Counted from the stretch's first letter, positions 1-9,687 are shown. The stretch: 64,000 nucleotides of DNA from Aneurinibacillus sp. REN35 (GCF_041379945.2 NZ_JBFTXJ020000016.1:27590-91589); one strand, 5' to 3'. Numbers and translations: made by a program. The notes: generated from the sequence alone by a model not told the origin.

Positions 1-2096
1 AATCTTAAACTGTTTAGGGTAACAATCAATGTTGCTCCCATATCTGCAAAGATGGCTAACCACAATGTCAACCAGCCTGGAACAATAAGTACCAAGGCAA
101 GTAACTTAATGCCTAATGAAAAAGTAATATTTTGCTTAATGATTGCCAACGCTTTTCGACTTAGTTTGATTGTATATGGAAGTTTACTTAAATCATCAGA
201 CATCAAAGCAATATCCGCAGTCTCTAATGCTGTGTCCGTTCCAGCTCCGCCCATTGCTATACCCACTGTTGCAGATGCAAGGGCAGGTGCATCGTTTACT
301 CCGTCTCCGACCATTGCTACTTTATCATATTTACTACGAAGCTGTTTAATATAGACTAACTTATCTTCTGGTAAAAGTTCAGCTTGTATCTCCATGACAC
401 CAACTTCTTTACCGATTGCTTTAGCTGTTCCTTCATTATCTCCTGTAAGCATGACCGTCTTTTCAATGCCAATTTGATGAAGTTTACGAATTGCCTCTTT
501 AGAACTCTCCCTTACTTCATCTGCCACTGCAATAAGAGACATAATCTCTTTAGAAGTTCCTAAGACCATCACTGTTTTTCCTTGCTCTTGCATATTAGTT
601 ATCTGTTGTTTAATATTCTTTTCTATGCTATATAATTCCTCGAATAAATTTGGACTACCTACATAATAAGTCGTTCCATCGATATCTGCTTTTACACCTT
701 TTCCTGTAATCGACTGGAAGTTCTCTATATTCACATCTTTATAAGGTAAATTATCGGCTTCAGCTTTTCTTATAATGGCTGAAGCTAACGGATGCTGTGA
801 CCCCTTTTCAATTGCAGATGTAATCGTCATTATTTTTTGTTCTTCTTCATTAAAAGCGACAATATCTGTAACAGAAGGAAGACCTTTTGTAAGTGTTCCA
901 GTTTTATCAAATGCAATAACTTTTAATGCCCCTGTTTCTTCTAAGTGAATTCCACCTTTTATCAAAACACCATTTTTCGCTCCATTTCCTATGGCAGTTA
1001 CAATGGATACTGGTGTTGAAATGACCAACGCACAAGGACAACCTACAACAAGAACTGCCAAACCTCTATAAATCCACTCCTGCCAATCTCCGTTTAAGAA
1101 TAGGGGAGGAACTACTGCCAGTAATAGGGCAATAATAATAATTCCTGGTGTATAATACTTTGCAAATTTGTCTACAAACGCCTGGGATGGTGCTTTTTCC
1201 GCTTGTGCTTCCTCCACCATATGAATGATTTTGGAAAGAGTGGTATCCTCAACACGTTTCGTAACTTTTACCTCTAATAATCCTTCTTCATTCAACGTAC
1301 CAGCATATACCTCTTCATTGACTTTTTTTACTACTGGTACAGATTCACCCGTAATGGCCGCTTGATTGATAGTAGATGTTCCTTTTACAACAATCCCATC
1401 CATTGCAAGTTTCTGACCTGGTTTTACTATCATAATGTCGTCTATTTGAATGTCATCAACTTGAACCGTAATCTCTTTATTTCCTCTACGAATAAGAGCT
1501 TCTTTTGGTGCTATATCCATTAGGGATTGGATAGAATTACGAGCTTTATCCATTGAGTATCTTTCTAATGCTTCGCTAACTGCAAACAGGATAACAACAG
1601 TTGCTCCTTCGCCCCATTCTCCAATAGCAGATGCTCCTAATATGGCTACCGTCATCAAGGTATTCATATCAAACTTTAAATGAACTAAATTTTTAAGTCC
1701 TTTGATAAATAGGGAATAGCCACCAATCAAAATAGAAAGTGCATAGCCTATAGTCGGAATTAGACTTTCCTCACCATATTGTTTGGTCATCATCCAACTT
1801 ATCAATAGTAAGACTGCTGATATATATACTTTTATATTTTCTTTTTGTTTCCAAAAAGATTCTTGCTTAACAACTTGCTCTCTTTCATTTCTTATCTTTA
1901 AATTTTCAAATGCCCCTGCTTTTTCTAACTCTTCAATAGTTGCATTTCCAATAACATCAACTTTCGATGCACCAAAATTTACTTTCGCATCTTGAACTCC
2001 TTCAAGTGCTTTGACGTTGTTTTCAAATATTGATGCACAATTTGCACAAGTAAAACCTTGTACTCTATAAGTTTTCGTTTGTTGTTGTTCAGACAT
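1..2096 (-). CDS. cadA: Cadmium/zinc-exporting P1B-type ATPase CadA (C-terminus outside window)
   Basis: Read on the minus strand from the ATG at 2096 and still open at base 1, so the C-terminal end is cut by the window. The N-terminus holds one heavy-metal-associated domain with a CANC metal-binding motif (FTCANCAS). Later come the TGES actuator motif, the membrane CPC motif (VGCPCALV) that marks soft-metal pumps, the phosphorylation motif DKTGTLT and the hinge GDGVNDAP. This is the CadA family, which exports Cd2+, Zn2+ and Pb2+ from the cytoplasm using ATP. The start overlaps the end of cadC by 8 bases, so the two genes are co-transcribed and translationally coupled. Substrate is inferred from family and the CadC partner. 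Confidence 0.95.
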   Translation of the reverse strand, partial: MSEQQQTKTYRVQGFTCANCASIFENNVKALEGVQDAKVNFGASKVDVIGNATIEELEKAGAFENLKIRNEREQVVKQESFWKQKENIKVYISAVLLLISWMMTKQYGEESLIPTIGYALSILIGGYSLFIKGLKNLVHLKFDMNTLMTVAILGASAIGEWGEGATVVILFAVSEALERYSMDKARNSIQSLMDIAPKEALIRRGNKEITVQVDDIQIDDIMIVKPGQKLAMDGIVVKGTSTINQAAITGESVPVVKKVNEEVYAGTLNEEGLLEVKVTKRVEDTTLSKIIHMVEEAQAEKAPSQAFVDKFAKYYTPGIIIIALLLAVVPPLFLNGDWQEWIYRGLAVLVVGCPCALVISTPVSIVTAIGNGAKNGVLIKGGIHLEETGALKVIAFDKTGTLTKGLPSVTDIVAFNEEEQKIMTITSAIEKGSQHPLASAIIRKAEADNLPYKDVNIENFQSITGKGVKADIDGTTYYVGSPNLFEELYSIEKNIKQQITNMQEQGKTVMVLGTSKEIMSLIAVADEVRESSKEAIRKLHQIGIEKTVMLTGDNEGTAKAIGKEVGVMEIQAELLPEDKLVYIKQLRSKYDKVAMVGDGVNDAPALASATVGIAMGGAGTDTALETADIALMSDDLSKLPYTIKLSRKALAIIKQNITFSLGIKLLALVLIVPGWLTLWLAIFADMGATLIVTLNSLR

Positions 2097-2457
2097 GTGC
2101 TTTCACCTCCTGATTATGTTCCAATGCAATAAGGATTAACTGTTTAATATGGTCATCGTCTAATGAATAAAAAGCCAATTTCCCTTCTTTTCGATGCCTT
2201 AATATAGAAAGTTTATGAAGAGTACGAAGATGATGGGAGGCTGTCGCTACAGATGTACCTAAGATATTGGCAACATCACAAACACATAGTTCATCTTCTT
2301 GACAAAGAGCATACGCAATCTTAGTACGATTTTCATCACCTATTACTTTAAATACTTTGGAAATATTACTGATATCTGCCTTCTCGATTTCCTCTTGAAC
2401 TCGATTTACTTTCTCTTCATCGTAGCAATAAATTTCACATGTATCTTTTTTACTCAC
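2089..2457 (-). CDS. cadC: ArsR/SmtB-family metal-sensing repressor CadC
   Basis: A GTG at 2457 preceded by AAAGGAG gives a 122-residue protein, the usual CadC length; the longer frame to 2580 would run through the operators and is rejected. The protein has the winged-helix ArsR fold and the CadC sensor cysteines (TCEIYCYDE near the N-terminus and ELCVCD around residues 56-61). CadC represses the cad operon and releases DNA on binding Cd, Pb or Zn. Two near-perfect palindromes lie upstream. It also may control the divergent methyltransferase gene at 2651. Confidence 0.93.
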   Translation of the reverse strand: MSKKDTCEIYCYDEEKVNRVQEEIEKADISNISKVFKVIGDENRTKIAYALCQEDELCVCDVANILGTSVATASHHLRTLHKLSILRHRKEGKLAFYSLDDDHIKQLILIALEHNQEVKAHV

Positions 2458-2475
2458 ATTCACTTCTCCTTTCTC

Positions 2476-2495
2476 ATTCAAATGTTTATTTGAAT
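2476..2495. promoter_or_regulatory. Probable CadC operator 1 (palindrome)
   Basis: ATTCAAATGTTTATTTGAAT is an inverted repeat of ATTCAAATA type, overlapping the leader of cadC just upstream of its ribosome-binding site. ArsR-family repressors bind such AT-rich palindromes. A second copy lies 25 bases further upstream. Confidence 0.75.
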
Positions 2496-2520
2496 ATATT
2501 ATAACTCTAACCCCTTTGTT

Positions 2521-2540
2521 ATTCAAATATATATTTGAAT
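2521..2540. promoter_or_regulatory. Probable CadC operator 2 (perfect palindrome)
   Basis: ATTCAAATATATATTTGAAT is a perfect 20-base palindrome sharing its arms with the site at 2476-2495. It sits in the divergent intergenic region between cadC and the methyltransferase gene, so it could regulate both. Confidence 0.75.
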
Positions 2541-2650
2541 GAAACGAAAAATTATTCTTATCTTTATGAAAATCCCACAAATTAAAGGATTTTATTAATA
2601 TTCCAAAGAATACAGATACACAATAAAGTTTTTAAACGAGGAGTTCTAAA

Positions 2651-3292
2651 ATGAATAGCACATGGAATCAAATTATCTATAAAGTATGGTCGCCATTTTA
2701 TGACCAATTTTTCAATAAAGGAATTTTTTTAAAAGCAAGAAGAGAGGTATTTAAGGATATAGAATGGGTTCAGGAGGAAAGGGTACTCTTCGTAGGTTGT
2801 GGTACAGGTGCAGATTTAGAGTATGTCCCTCATAATGATATCGACATAACAGCCATTGATTTTTCCAGTGACATGCTGGATAAAGCAAGAGAAAAGTTTC
2901 ATCATACAGATATTACATTCCTGCAAATGGATGCACAGGATTTAACATTTCCTGATGAATCTTTTGACATTGTAATAGCAAGTTTACTTCTTTCTGTTGT
3001 CCCAAATCCTCATAAGTGTATGGAAGAGATGATTAGAGTAACGAAACCTAAAGGGAGAATATTGATATTTGATAAATTCGTTCCTGAGAACCAAGAACTA
3101 TCCCTTTTCAAAAGGGGAATAAGACCGCTTATCTCCTTGTTGGGTACAGATATTGGATTGAGATTTGAACAAGTGGCTAATCCATTTTCTAAGCAATTAT
3201 CCATACAAATGGATTCACCAATTATGCTAAATGGTATGTACAGAAAAATTATTGGAATTAAAATCCAAAATGATAAAAAAGTAAGGAATTAA
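2651..3292 (+). CDS. Class I SAM-dependent methyltransferase
   Basis: 213 residues, preceded by GAGGAG. The glycine-rich SAM motif I is visible as LFVGCGTGAD around residues 46-55, followed by the acidic motif II (ITAIDFS) and a post-I motif FDIVIAS. The general type resembles UbiE/COQ5 or phosphatidylethanolamine N-methyltransferases. It is divergent from cadC and convergent with merA. The substrate is unknown; its position between two metal operons suggests a link to metal or lipid stress, but that is inference only. Confidence 0.8.
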   Translation: MNSTWNQIIYKVWSPFYDQFFNKGIFLKARREVFKDIEWVQEERVLFVGCGTGADLEYVPHNDIDITAIDFSSDMLDKAREKFHHTDITFLQMDAQDLTFPDESFDIVIASLLLSVVPNPHKCMEEMIRVTKPKGRILIFDKFVPENQELSLFKRGIRPLISLLGTDIGLRFEQVANPFSKQLSIQMDSPIMLNGMYRKIIGIKIQNDKKVRN

Positions 3293-3316
3293 ATACTCAA
3301 GGTTAATTGAATAAAA

Positions 3317-3347
3317 AATGCTTTACTCCTTATTGAAGTAAAGCACC
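3317..3347. terminator. Bidirectional terminator between methyltransferase gene and merA
   Basis: TGCTTTACT at 3319-3327 pairs with AGTAAAGCA at 3337-3345, between two convergent genes; runs of A on the left and T-rich sequence on the right suit termination both ways. Confidence 0.7.
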
Positions 3348-3377
3348 ATTTGTTTAAGAAGAACATGTACAGACCTT

Positions 3378-5018
3378 CTATCCTGCACAACAAGATAATT
3401 TTGAAACGTCTTTATCAAACGTAAGAGAAGCCAACTTTAACCCTTCTGCCATTGTTAAGTATGGTGCAAGGCTTTCCTTTAAGTCTTCAACAGTTAGACC
3501 AAATTTCACAGCTAATGTTCCTGCATAAATTACATCACCAGCATTTTCAGATACAACATGGACTCCTAATATCTTTAATGTTTTCGCATCTGCCACTATT
3601 TTGAATACACCTGTGGTTTCACGATTCACAATTGCTCTTGGAACAGCTTCTAAAGGTAATACAGATGTTTTGACATCATATCCTTTTTCTTTTGCTTGTT
3701 CTTCTGTTAAACCAACGGTTGCAATCGAAGGATTTGTAAATGTAACACCTGGTACAACCGATAAATCTAATTTTTTATTTAACCCACCAATTGCATTATC
3801 AGCGACAATTCCACCTTCATAGGCCGCTACATACACAAATTGTGGTCCAAGTGTTACATCCCCAGCAGAATAAATCTTTTCATTACTTGTTTGAGCATAT
3901 TCATTTATTTTTATTTCTTTGCGGTTTCCCACTTCAACACCTGCTACACTTAAATTTAGAGAATCTGTATTTGGTTTTCTACCTGTTGCAACAAGGAGTT
4001 GCTCTGATTCAATTATTTTTCGTTTTCCTTCAACCGTTACATAAACCTTTTTTATTTCTCCTTCTTGTTCCACACGCTCAAAAGTTGCCCCTTTTATTAG
4101 GTTTATACCCTGTTCTGTTAAAGCTCTTTCCACTGCTTCAGAAATCTCAGGGTCATATTCTTTTAATAGACGCTCACTTCTTTGCATAAGTGTAACTTCC
4201 GAACCTAAATGATGAAAAAGTTGCCCAAGTTCCATTCCAATATACCCTGAACCAATTACCGTTAAGCGTTTTGGAACTTTTTTTAATTCAAGTAGCGTTG
4301 TACTTGTTAAATAATCTACTTCTTCAAGTCCTGCAATCGGTGGTAAAGATGGAGAAGCACCTGTTGCGATTAAAAAGCGTTTTGCTGAAAGTTTTCTTCC
4401 ATTTACCTCAACTATACTTTCATCAACAAATTTAGCTTCACCCTCAATTAAATCAAATCCATATTTATCAATTAAATTAACATATTTTTGATTGCGGAGT
4501 TCACTAACCAATTCATTCTTTTGCTTTACTAACGGTGCTAATTCTACTTCTCCAGCAGATGTTTGTAACCCAATAAATGGATTTGATTTTGCTAAATGAT
4601 TGATTTCCCCAGCTCGTAAAAGGGTTTTTGAAGGAACACAACCAATATTTACGCATGTTCCCCCAACCGTTCCACGCTCAATCATCCCAACTTTTGCCCC
4701 ATATTCTATTGCTTTAATGGCGGCCGAAAAGGCCGCTCCACCAGAACCGATAATAAGCAGGTCATAATCACCTTCATTACCTAAATCCACATCTTCCTTT
4801 GATAACACATCTTCTATTTCACCAGGTTGATATTTTGCTTCATTGATAGCTCTTTTGGCAATTTCAACCTCTTTATCATCAGGTAATTCAAATAGAGCTT
4901 CACCACGACTAAAATTAGCTTTAATGTTTTTAGCTCCTATATTTTCAAGTGCAACAGCCACATGCTCCTCACATCCTGTACAAGTCATTCCCTCAATTTG
5001 TATCCGATATTTTTTCAT
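3378..5018 (-). CDS. merA: Mercuric reductase MerA
   Basis: 546 residues with AAGGAGG before the ATG. It reduces Hg2+ to volatile Hg0 using NADPH and FAD in the cytoplasm. Visible parts: an N-terminal heavy-metal domain (GMTCTGC), the FAD-binding GSGGAAF, the redox disulfide [13 protein letters not shown], the NAD(P) site [10 protein letters not shown], and the C-terminal Cys pair near the end (SCCAG) that receives Hg from the partner subunit. It is the last gene of the merR-merF-merT-merA operon. Confidence 0.97.
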   Translation of the reverse strand: MKKYRIQIEGMTCTGCEEHVAVALENIGAKNIKANFSRGEALFELPDDKEVEIAKRAINEAKYQPGEIEDVLSKEDVDLGNEGDYDLLIIGSGGAAFSAAIKAIEYGAKVGMIERGTVGGTCVNIGCVPSKTLLRAGEINHLAKSNPFIGLQTSAGEVELAPLVKQKNELVSELRNQKYVNLIDKYGFDLIEGEAKFVDESIVEVNGRKLSAKRFLIATGASPSLPPIAGLEEVDYLTSTTLLELKKVPKRLTVIGSGYIGMELGQLFHHLGSEVTLMQRSERLLKEYDPEISEAVERALTEQGINLIKGATFERVEQEGEIKKVYVTVEGKRKIIESEQLLVATGRKPNTDSLNLSVAGVEVGNRKEIKINEYAQTSNEKIYSAGDVTLGPQFVYVAAYEGGIVADNAIGGLNKKLDLSVVPGVTFTNPSIATVGLTEEQAKEKGYDVKTSVLPLEAVPRAIVNRETTGVFKIVADAKTLKILGVHVVSENAGDVIYAGTLAVKFGLTVEDLKESLAPYLTMAEGLKLASLTFDKDVSKLSCCAG

Positions 5019-5241
5019 GTGTTTTATCCTCCTTAATCCTTTTATTTTAATTTTTTAATAGCCTTTTAACCATCTACTCTTTTTTAATCTCAGCCTCGAA
5101 ACCCTACAAAAGCTGTTACCATAAATGAACTAAAAATATCACTAACAGTTTTTACATCTTTCTCATTTCTACACAAAAACAAGCAGAAACGATATAAAAT
5201 CTTGCTGTTGCTATTTTAACGTATAACCAAATACCCAGTTC

Positions 5242-5556
5242 TTATAGGTATCCTTCAGCCATTAGTGTATAAACAAGCATCCCTAAAACCAAAACCGTTG
5301 TAATCCATAATCCAATAATAGAGCTTCTCTTTTTACACTTTCGCCCATAAATCAAATAAAATGAGTATGCCAATAAAACCAATGTAACTGTTATTAACAT
5401 CGTTTGATATTTCGTTGCATAAATAGCCAATCCTCCAGCAAAGCCTGTTAAACCAAAAGGAATCAAAATGAAGGGTCCTAAACAACAACCTGCCATCACA
5501 AATCCAGAGAATAACGTTGCTACTTGTGAAACTTTCTCTTTCACCACTATCACCAC
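5242..5556 (-). CDS. MerT-like mercuric ion transport protein
   Basis: About 104 residues with three hydrophobic segments. The first carries the CC pair followed by LGP (AGCCLGPF), typical of MerT, which takes Hg2+ across the membrane for MerA. A basic loop with one cysteine (GRKCKKR) follows helix 2. Several in-frame GTG codons at the start leave the exact initiation uncertain by up to four codons; AGGTGG precedes them. It begins 7 bases after merF. Confidence 0.8.
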   Translation of the reverse strand: MVIVVKEKVSQVATLFSGFVMAGCCLGPFILIPFGLTGFAGGLAIYATKYQTMLITVTLVLLAYSFYLIYGRKCKKRSSIIGLWITTVLVLGMLVYTLMAEGYL

Positions 5557-5563
5557 CTATATA

Positions 5564-5794
5564 TTAAGAGCAACAAGAATCATTCTTAGAGCTGGATTTA
5601 TTTAACTTGTCATAAGAGTAGAATGTTAAGGCAAGAAAAATTGCTAAAACTGGAATTAGAATGTTATCTAAATAGCCAGTTATCGCCCCTAATCCAATAG
5701 CACTTAATAAAATAACTAATATCGGTGTAGCACAACATAGTAGAACAACAAATATACCTACCATTCCTGTAATAAAGCTCTTTTTATGTTTCAT
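5564..5794 (-). CDS. merF: MerF-like mercury transporter
   Basis: The ATG at 5794, with AAGGAG upstream, gives 76 residues, close to MerF. Two membrane helices, the first with the vicinal pair CCATP, the second ending in the Tyr/Lys-rich cytoplasmic tail and a terminal CCS motif. MerF moves Hg2+ inward to MerA. A longer upstream start is less likely because it would overlap merR. Confidence 0.8.
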   Translation of the reverse strand: MKHKKSFITGMVGIFVVLLCCATPILVILLSAIGLGAITGYLDNILIPVLAIFLALTFYSYDKLNKSSSKNDSCCS

Positions 5795-5810
5795 AAAAAT
5801 CTCCTTCTTA

Positions 5811-6209
5811 TTAGTCCTCAATCAACGCTTCAATAATAGGACATTCATGTAATTCCTTTTCATCTGGACATCTTTTCTTTAAATCTTTCAACATACGTTC
5901 AATCCGCTTTAAATCTTCTATTTGTTTTTTAACTTCTTCTTCTTTTTTTGATACAAATTCAAACATGTCTTGGCATCGAATTTCATCTTTATCAACAACC
6001 CCAAGTAATTTATAAATTTCATTCAAAGAAAAACCCAGCTCTTGCATTCGTTTAATAAACCCTACACGCTTAACATCATCCTCTGAATATATCCGATAAC
6101 CTGAATTTGTTCGAGAAGGTTCTTGTAATAAATTCTGGCGTTCGTAGTATCTAATGGTTTCTTTATTAACCCTACACTTATCCGCAAATTCACTAATACG
6201 ATAACTCAA
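5811..6209 (-). CDS. merR: Mercury-responsive transcriptional regulator MerR
   Basis: A TTG at 6209 with GGGGTG upstream gives 132 residues, the length of the Bacillus MerR. The longer frame to 6260 overlaps the promoter and is rejected. The N-terminal winged helix reads YRISEFADKCRVNKETIRYYER; the three Hg-binding cysteines are visible as RCQDMF, KKRCPDE and HECPII. MerR bends its own long-spacer promoter and activates the operon when Hg binds. Confidence 0.93.
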   Translation of the reverse strand: MSYRISEFADKCRVNKETIRYYERQNLLQEPSRTNSGYRIYSEDDVKRVGFIKRMQELGFSLNEIYKLLGVVDKDEIRCQDMFEFVSKKEEEVKKQIEDLKRIERMLKDLKKRCPDEKELHECPIIEALIED

Positions 6210-6228
6210 ATTATTCACCCCATATAAA

Positions 6229-6260
6229 AGTATAAACCGTGTACTATAGTACACGGTCAA
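6229..6260 (-). promoter_or_regulatory. MerR-controlled mer promoter with palindromic operator
   Basis: On the minus strand, TTGACC (6260-6255) and TATACT (6234-6229) are separated by 20 bases, the overlong spacer typical of MerR promoters. The spacer is filled by a perfect palindrome with arms ACCGTGTACTA/TAGTACACGGT at 6236-6257, the MerR binding site. Confidence 0.93.
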
Positions 6261-6321
6261 GGATAGTGTTATACATTTTTCTTAAGACTAAAAAATCAAT
6301 ACCCTTCTATTAAAGGAATTG

Positions 6322-6648
6322 TTATTGGCGTGGTGCAAACAACATCACTGAAACACCAACTAAACATATACCTGCACCCACCCAGTCATATAAATCTGGT
6401 GTCTTTTTATCAATACCCCATCCCCATAATACGGAAAGTATTATAAATACTCCTCCATAGGCCGCATAGACTCTTCCAAACGATGGAAAGGTTTGAAATG
6501 TAGCAATAACACCGTATAAAGCTAATGCAACACCTCCAAATATACCCCAATAAAACGGCTTACCTTCCCTTAGCCACAGCCAAATAAGATAACCTCCTCC
6601 AATCTCAGCAATTCCTGCAAACAGAAATAATGCGATTTTATAAAACAA
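6322..6648 (-). CDS. YnfA-family small multidrug/metal-type membrane protein
   Basis: A TTG at 6648 preceded by AGGGAG gives 108 residues, the normal YnfA length; the longer frame is rejected. Four hydrophobic helices and the family pattern [26 protein letters not shown] and [12 protein letters not shown] are clear. YnfA proteins resemble small multidrug resistance exporters; their substrate here is unknown. They are common passengers of mercury transposons. Confidence 0.88.
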   Translation of the reverse strand: MFYKIALFLFAGIAEIGGGYLIWLWLREGKPFYWGIFGGVALALYGVIATFQTFPSFGRVYAAYGGVFIILSVLWGWGIDKKTPDLYDWVGAGICLVGVSVMLFAPRQ

Positions 6649-6718
6649 ATATAAACACTCCCTTGAACAATTTAATGAATAATAACCTTTTAACATTCCC
6701 AGTTACTTGAATATTTAT

Positions 6719-6746
6719 AGAAACTTCCTATTTTAAGGAAGTTTTG
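6719..6746 (-). terminator. Probable terminator after the 6788-7924 gene
   Basis: AAACTTCCT and AGGAAGTTT form a hairpin around TTTTA; on the minus strand it follows the 378-residue gene and is followed by TTTCTAT. Confidence 0.55.
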
Positions 6747-6787
6747 AAATCCCTGTTGAAAAATATTTAAATGAAATAATATTATTT

Positions 6788-7924
6788 TCACTTCTGGAAA
6801 TCTTTCGTTTTGGTTACAAAAGACTGCTGAATTACGTCTTTATCTTTGTTTAACAGCGAATTTCTTTCAAGGAGAATCTCAATAAATTCTTTAGCAAAAC
6901 CAATCAAATCAAAGTAATCAAATATATCATCAATATTGATGTAAACATATCGACAAAATCTTGAATTATAAATAGCCAACTTATCTATTTTAGGAAAGGA
7001 AGGTGTAAAGAGAGATAAAATATAATATCCGATAAGTTGCCTCATATGGTCTGCTTTATATCCAAACTGGGACTCAGTTTTTATCTCAATCAACGTGCTA
7101 TCTATTAAAATATCAGCATCTGCTCCTCCTACTAAAATAGATGCTTTTTCAAATGAAGGATTACATATAAGAGTATGGTTCATTATGAAAAGAGAAGAAA
7201 ACTTTTGAGTCTCTCTTGTTAAATTTAACAAGTCTGTGATATCCTTTTCTGACACATAAAAAACACCTTGTTCATGTATATAATTAGAACGATAGAAAGC
7301 ATCCAAATTCCCCAGAATCATACAATCTTCCATCAGTTGAGTATCATCAACTGATTCCCCTAAAATGTAAGAATTTCTTCTTTCAATAATATTATCATAA
7401 ATAATTTCCCCTTCAGAATAATGGGTAGTTATTGTAAAGTCCCCAAAAAACTTTAGCTCCATATTTTCAAGGATTTCATCTGTGTATTTTTCATGTATGT
7501 AATCAAGGACTGCTTCAAACCATTCATCAGATGTTTTATTCTCTTCTTTCATTTTCAAATAGGTCTCATAATAATAATTACCGAACTCTTTTTCTTCTTC
7601 TTTTATGAATGGAAGGTGATATTTGTAAGCATCTTTATCGAAAAATTTTTTCTCTGTAAAAAGCAAGGATAGACCCTGATAAGCAACTAAATTATCATTT
7701 TCTTGTAATCGGTTATTTATTCGTTGTATAAACGCTCTTAACCAATAATCATATGCGTGTCCTACAATGGGGTTTGCTCTACCATCTGATTTCACAATAA
7801 TTGGTGCTTTCACAGGAAAGGCAGGACCTTCATTAAGTGTCTGAAAAAACTGTTTCATATTTGGAATTGACTTGAAAAGTTCTTTTATCTGCTTATTATG
7901 GTTTAGTAATCTCGTCAATGACAT
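6788..7924 (-). CDS. Unknown protein with a PD-(D/E)xK-like nuclease core
   Basis: 378 residues with AAGGAG before the ATG. I do not recognise the family. Residues 266-290 show a pattern typical of PD-(D/E)xK nucleases: a hydrophobic strand with Asp271 and Asp275, then Glu280-Ile-Lys282, then a long helix with Arg and Gln. The N-terminal region contains a conserved-looking segment with GRANPIVGHAYDYW. No membrane segment is seen. A structured non-coding segment lies directly upstream on the same strand. A nuclease effector in host or element defence is possible, but only the fold pattern supports it. Confidence 0.7.
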   Translation of the reverse strand: MSLTRLLNHNKQIKELFKSIPNMKQFFQTLNEGPAFPVKAPIIVKSDGRANPIVGHAYDYWLRAFIQRINNRLQENDNLVAYQGLSLLFTEKKFFDKDAYKYHLPFIKEEEKEFGNYYYETYLKMKEENKTSDEWFEAVLDYIHEKYTDEILENMELKFFGDFTITTHYSEGEIIYDNIIERRNSYILGESVDDTQLMEDCMILGNLDAFYRSNYIHEQGVFYVSEKDITDLLNLTRETQKFSSLFIMNHTLICNPSFEKASILVGGADADILIDSTLIEIKTESQFGYKADHMRQLIGYYILSLFTPSFPKIDKLAIYNSRFCRYVYINIDDIFDYFDLIGFAKEFIEILLERNSLLNKDKDVIQQSFVTKTKDFQK

Positions 7925-7994
7925 TTACCGTACTCCTTACATATTTCAATTAAGACTATCGAAGAAAAGAGTTACCTTAGCAACTTTACTCAAT

Positions 7995-8233
7995 TTGGTA
8001 AAATAAATACTTCTCCCTATTTTTATGTCAAAAAGGGAATTTTTGACTTCCTGCATTAATACACACAGTAATGAAAACAACCACCTTTAAGCTCCGCAAA
8101 AAAGGTGGTTGTTTCGTAAAGCAAAAAGGGTGCTCGTTCTCATAAAAATGTCCTTTCGATGCACGAAAACCCAAAGCTCCGCTATCATATTTTACCAAAA
8201 CTCTAAACAAACAGAAAGTAAATGCAGGAAAGT
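7995..8233 (-). other. Structured non-coding segment with interleaved inverted repeats
   Basis: A 320-base gap between two minus-strand genes. TTGGTAAAATA (7995-8005) is complementary to TATTTTACCAA (8188-8198); ACTTCCTGCATT (8046-8057) is complementary to AATGCAGGAAAGT (8221-8233) with one bulge. The pairs interleave (a, b, a', b'), as in an RNA pseudoknot. Between b and a' there is a strong 13-base-pair hairpin (8075-8087 with 8102-8114) with a GCTCCGC-containing loop. The sequence CAAAGCTCCGC recurs at 8173. A small open frame here is ignored because the structure explains the segment better. It may be a non-coding RNA upstream of the nuclease-like gene, or a protein-binding site. Confidence 0.45.
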
Positions 8234-8246
8234 TGTGTAAATTAAA

Positions 8247-8483
8247 TCATTCTTTCAAATCTTGTTGAAGCAAACACAATAATTCTTCTTTTGATTCCTG
8301 TGGAAGAATACTGATAAATTCTCTGATGCCCATATTGAATAAGCACAACATCAACATTTTTTGTCTTTCATTGTTAAAAGGGAGGAAAACTCCTTGAAAG
8401 AATTCTAACTTGTTTAATGCAGGAGTATATTCTTCGTAAATCTTATAATTAATAAGCTGAGCTTCTATCTTTGGGATTAACAT
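8247..8483 (-). CDS. Small unknown protein
   Basis: About 78 residues from the ATG at 8483; GGAGGAGG lies 13 bases upstream. The longer frame to 8573 would overlap the zinc-ribbon gene by 80 bases. The tail (GIREFISILPQESKEELLCLLQ) resembles the tail of the product of 8860-9057 (GLKRFLELISDDTRKTLRKML), suggesting that the two are distant paralogs. No known domain recognised. Last gene of a leftward cluster starting near 9556. Confidence 0.5.
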   Translation of the reverse strand: MLIPKIEAQLINYKIYEEYTPALNKLEFFQGVFLPFNNERQKMLMLCLFNMGIREFISILPQESKEELLCLLQQDLKE

Positions 8484-8493
8484 AAGGTCATAA

Positions 8494-8682
8494 CTACCTC
8501 CTCCAGGTTTTAGTACAATAAGGACATTTCCATGCAAAGATAGAATCCCAATTGGAAACGCCAATTTTCTCACTTACGTATCGAAGTTTGTATTTCTTTT
8601 GCTCTTGTTCCGAAAGAATTCTTATCAAATTCTTGCCACAATACGGACAATATTCTTTTGGTATTTCTTGCTCATTCTTCAT
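8494..8682 (-). CDS. Small zinc-ribbon-like protein
   Basis: 62 residues from the ATG at 8682, overlapping the end of the preceding gene by 11 bases. Two CPYC motifs (residues about 11-14 and 53-56) make a four-cysteine zinc ribbon. Function unknown; zinc ribbons of this size bind nucleic acid or protein. Confidence 0.6.
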   Translation of the reverse strand: MKNEQEIPKEYCPYCGKNLIRILSEQEQKKYKLRYVSEKIGVSNWDSIFAWKCPYCTKTWRR

Positions 8683-8863
8683 TTTGTTCTTTTCCCCACT
8701 CAACTTGTTTACAAATATTTTTCCTTGCCAGTAGATGGGCATCTAAACACGCACTGGAAAAATCAGATTGGCTATATACCTCTTGTGACCAGAAGTTCTC
8801 ATCATCTCTATCTTTATTATTAGAAACAACATGCAAATTCTCTAACATTTGATAGTAATTCAC
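8672..8863 (-). CDS. Small unknown protein
   Basis: 63 residues, acidic, starting in an ATGA overlap with the upstream gene (8860). No motif recognised. Tight overlap on both sides supports translation as part of a cluster. Confidence 0.5.
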   Translation of the reverse strand: MNYYQMLENLHVVSNNKDRDDENFWSQEVYSQSDFSSACLDAHLLARKNICKQVEWGKEQNEE

Positions 8864-9057
8864 TCTTCCCCCTCCTCTTTAACGTCTAAATCTTGTTCAG
8901 TTAGCATCTTTCGCAATGTCTTCCTTGTATCATCGGAGATGAGTTCTAAAAATCGCTTTAATCCTGTGGCATGTAAACCGAGCAAAAGCATATTTTCAGC
9001 CCCATCCAGTTTTCCCTTCTTTAGAAACATGTCTTTTGGTAAGCACAATGAAATCAC
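8860..9057 (-). CDS. Small unknown protein, paralog of 8247-8483 product
   Basis: 65 residues from a GTG with GAGG five bases upstream. The centre reads NMLLLGLHATGLKRFLELI, matching the tail pattern of the 8247 product. Starts seven bases after the end of the 9065 gene. Function unknown. Confidence 0.5.
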   Translation of the reverse strand: MISLCLPKDMFLKKGKLDGAENMLLLGLHATGLKRFLELISDDTRKTLRKMLTEQDLDVKEEGEE

Positions 9058-9064
9058 ATTGTCC

Positions 9065-9307
9065 TCAAGAAAAGCTGGTTCTTCTATTTATCTCTAATTG
9101 TTTTGCGAACTGCCACTTTTTATGGTCTTCTCTAAATTGCTCTATTTTGTAAATAGGCACTCCAAACCTTTCAGATATTGGTTCATCATCATAATCAGTG
9201 GTCTCCAGATAAATTCTTGCCATTTCTTCCGCTATCTCTTGCCTTGCTTCCTTTTTCATATCCTCCAGAAGTTCTGCTCTAAACTTTTCCTTCCAATCTT
9301 GTTCCAT
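9065..9307 (-). CDS. Small charged helical protein, unknown
   Basis: 80 residues, GAGGGA upstream of the ATG. The first 40 residues form a charged helix (KEKFRAELLEDMKKEARQ); the rest contains a short segment GVPIYKIEQFRED that could be a helix-turn-helix-like piece. The pattern somewhat resembles C-terminal tails of Rpn/PDDEXK transposase-like proteins, but that is weak. Confidence 0.5.
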   Translation of the reverse strand: MEQDWKEKFRAELLEDMKKEARQEIAEEMARIYLETTDYDDEPISERFGVPIYKIEQFREDHKKWQFAKQLEINRRTSFS

Positions 9308-9343
9308 TAAGACTTCCCTCCTTTATTTGCGATTCTTATTTCA

Positions 9344-9556
9344 TCATCTCTCCAATAGATATTCTGAAATCTCGTTTAGTGTTGCAAAATACTCCTCTTC
9401 CCTTTCCACCGCATATCCATAATTCTGCAATTTAACAGGCGGTGTCTGTAACCATTCTCGAATATCATTATCCAATTCTAATTCAGCATTAAATGATAAC
9501 ACCTCCATCAATTCGGTAATATCAATTTCCTTTTCCAACTTAAATCCCTTATTCAT
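9344..9556 (-). CDS. Small acidic unknown protein
   Basis: 70 residues from the ATG at 9556, chosen because AAGGAGG sits eight bases upstream; a longer start at 9586 lacks this. Strongly acidic, no known domain. First gene of the 9.5-8.2 kb cluster. Confidence 0.5.
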   Translation of the reverse strand: MNKGFKLEKEIDITELMEVLSFNAELELDNDIREWLQTPPVKLQNYGYAVEREEEYFATLNEISEYLLER

Positions 9557-9687
9557 TCTTATATCCTCCTTGTTCCTATTCATCATCGTTCTTTAAGTTG
9601 TAATCTGACCTGTTTATAACATCCACGAAACTCATCTCATTCACAAATTAGTCATCTCCTTTTGATTACAGTCTTTAATAAAGCTAA

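Noticed and set aside
8028..8210. 60-residue open frame in the structured segment
   Set aside because: It overlaps the interleaved inverted repeats and hairpin, lacks a ribosome-binding site, and has no plausible protein features.
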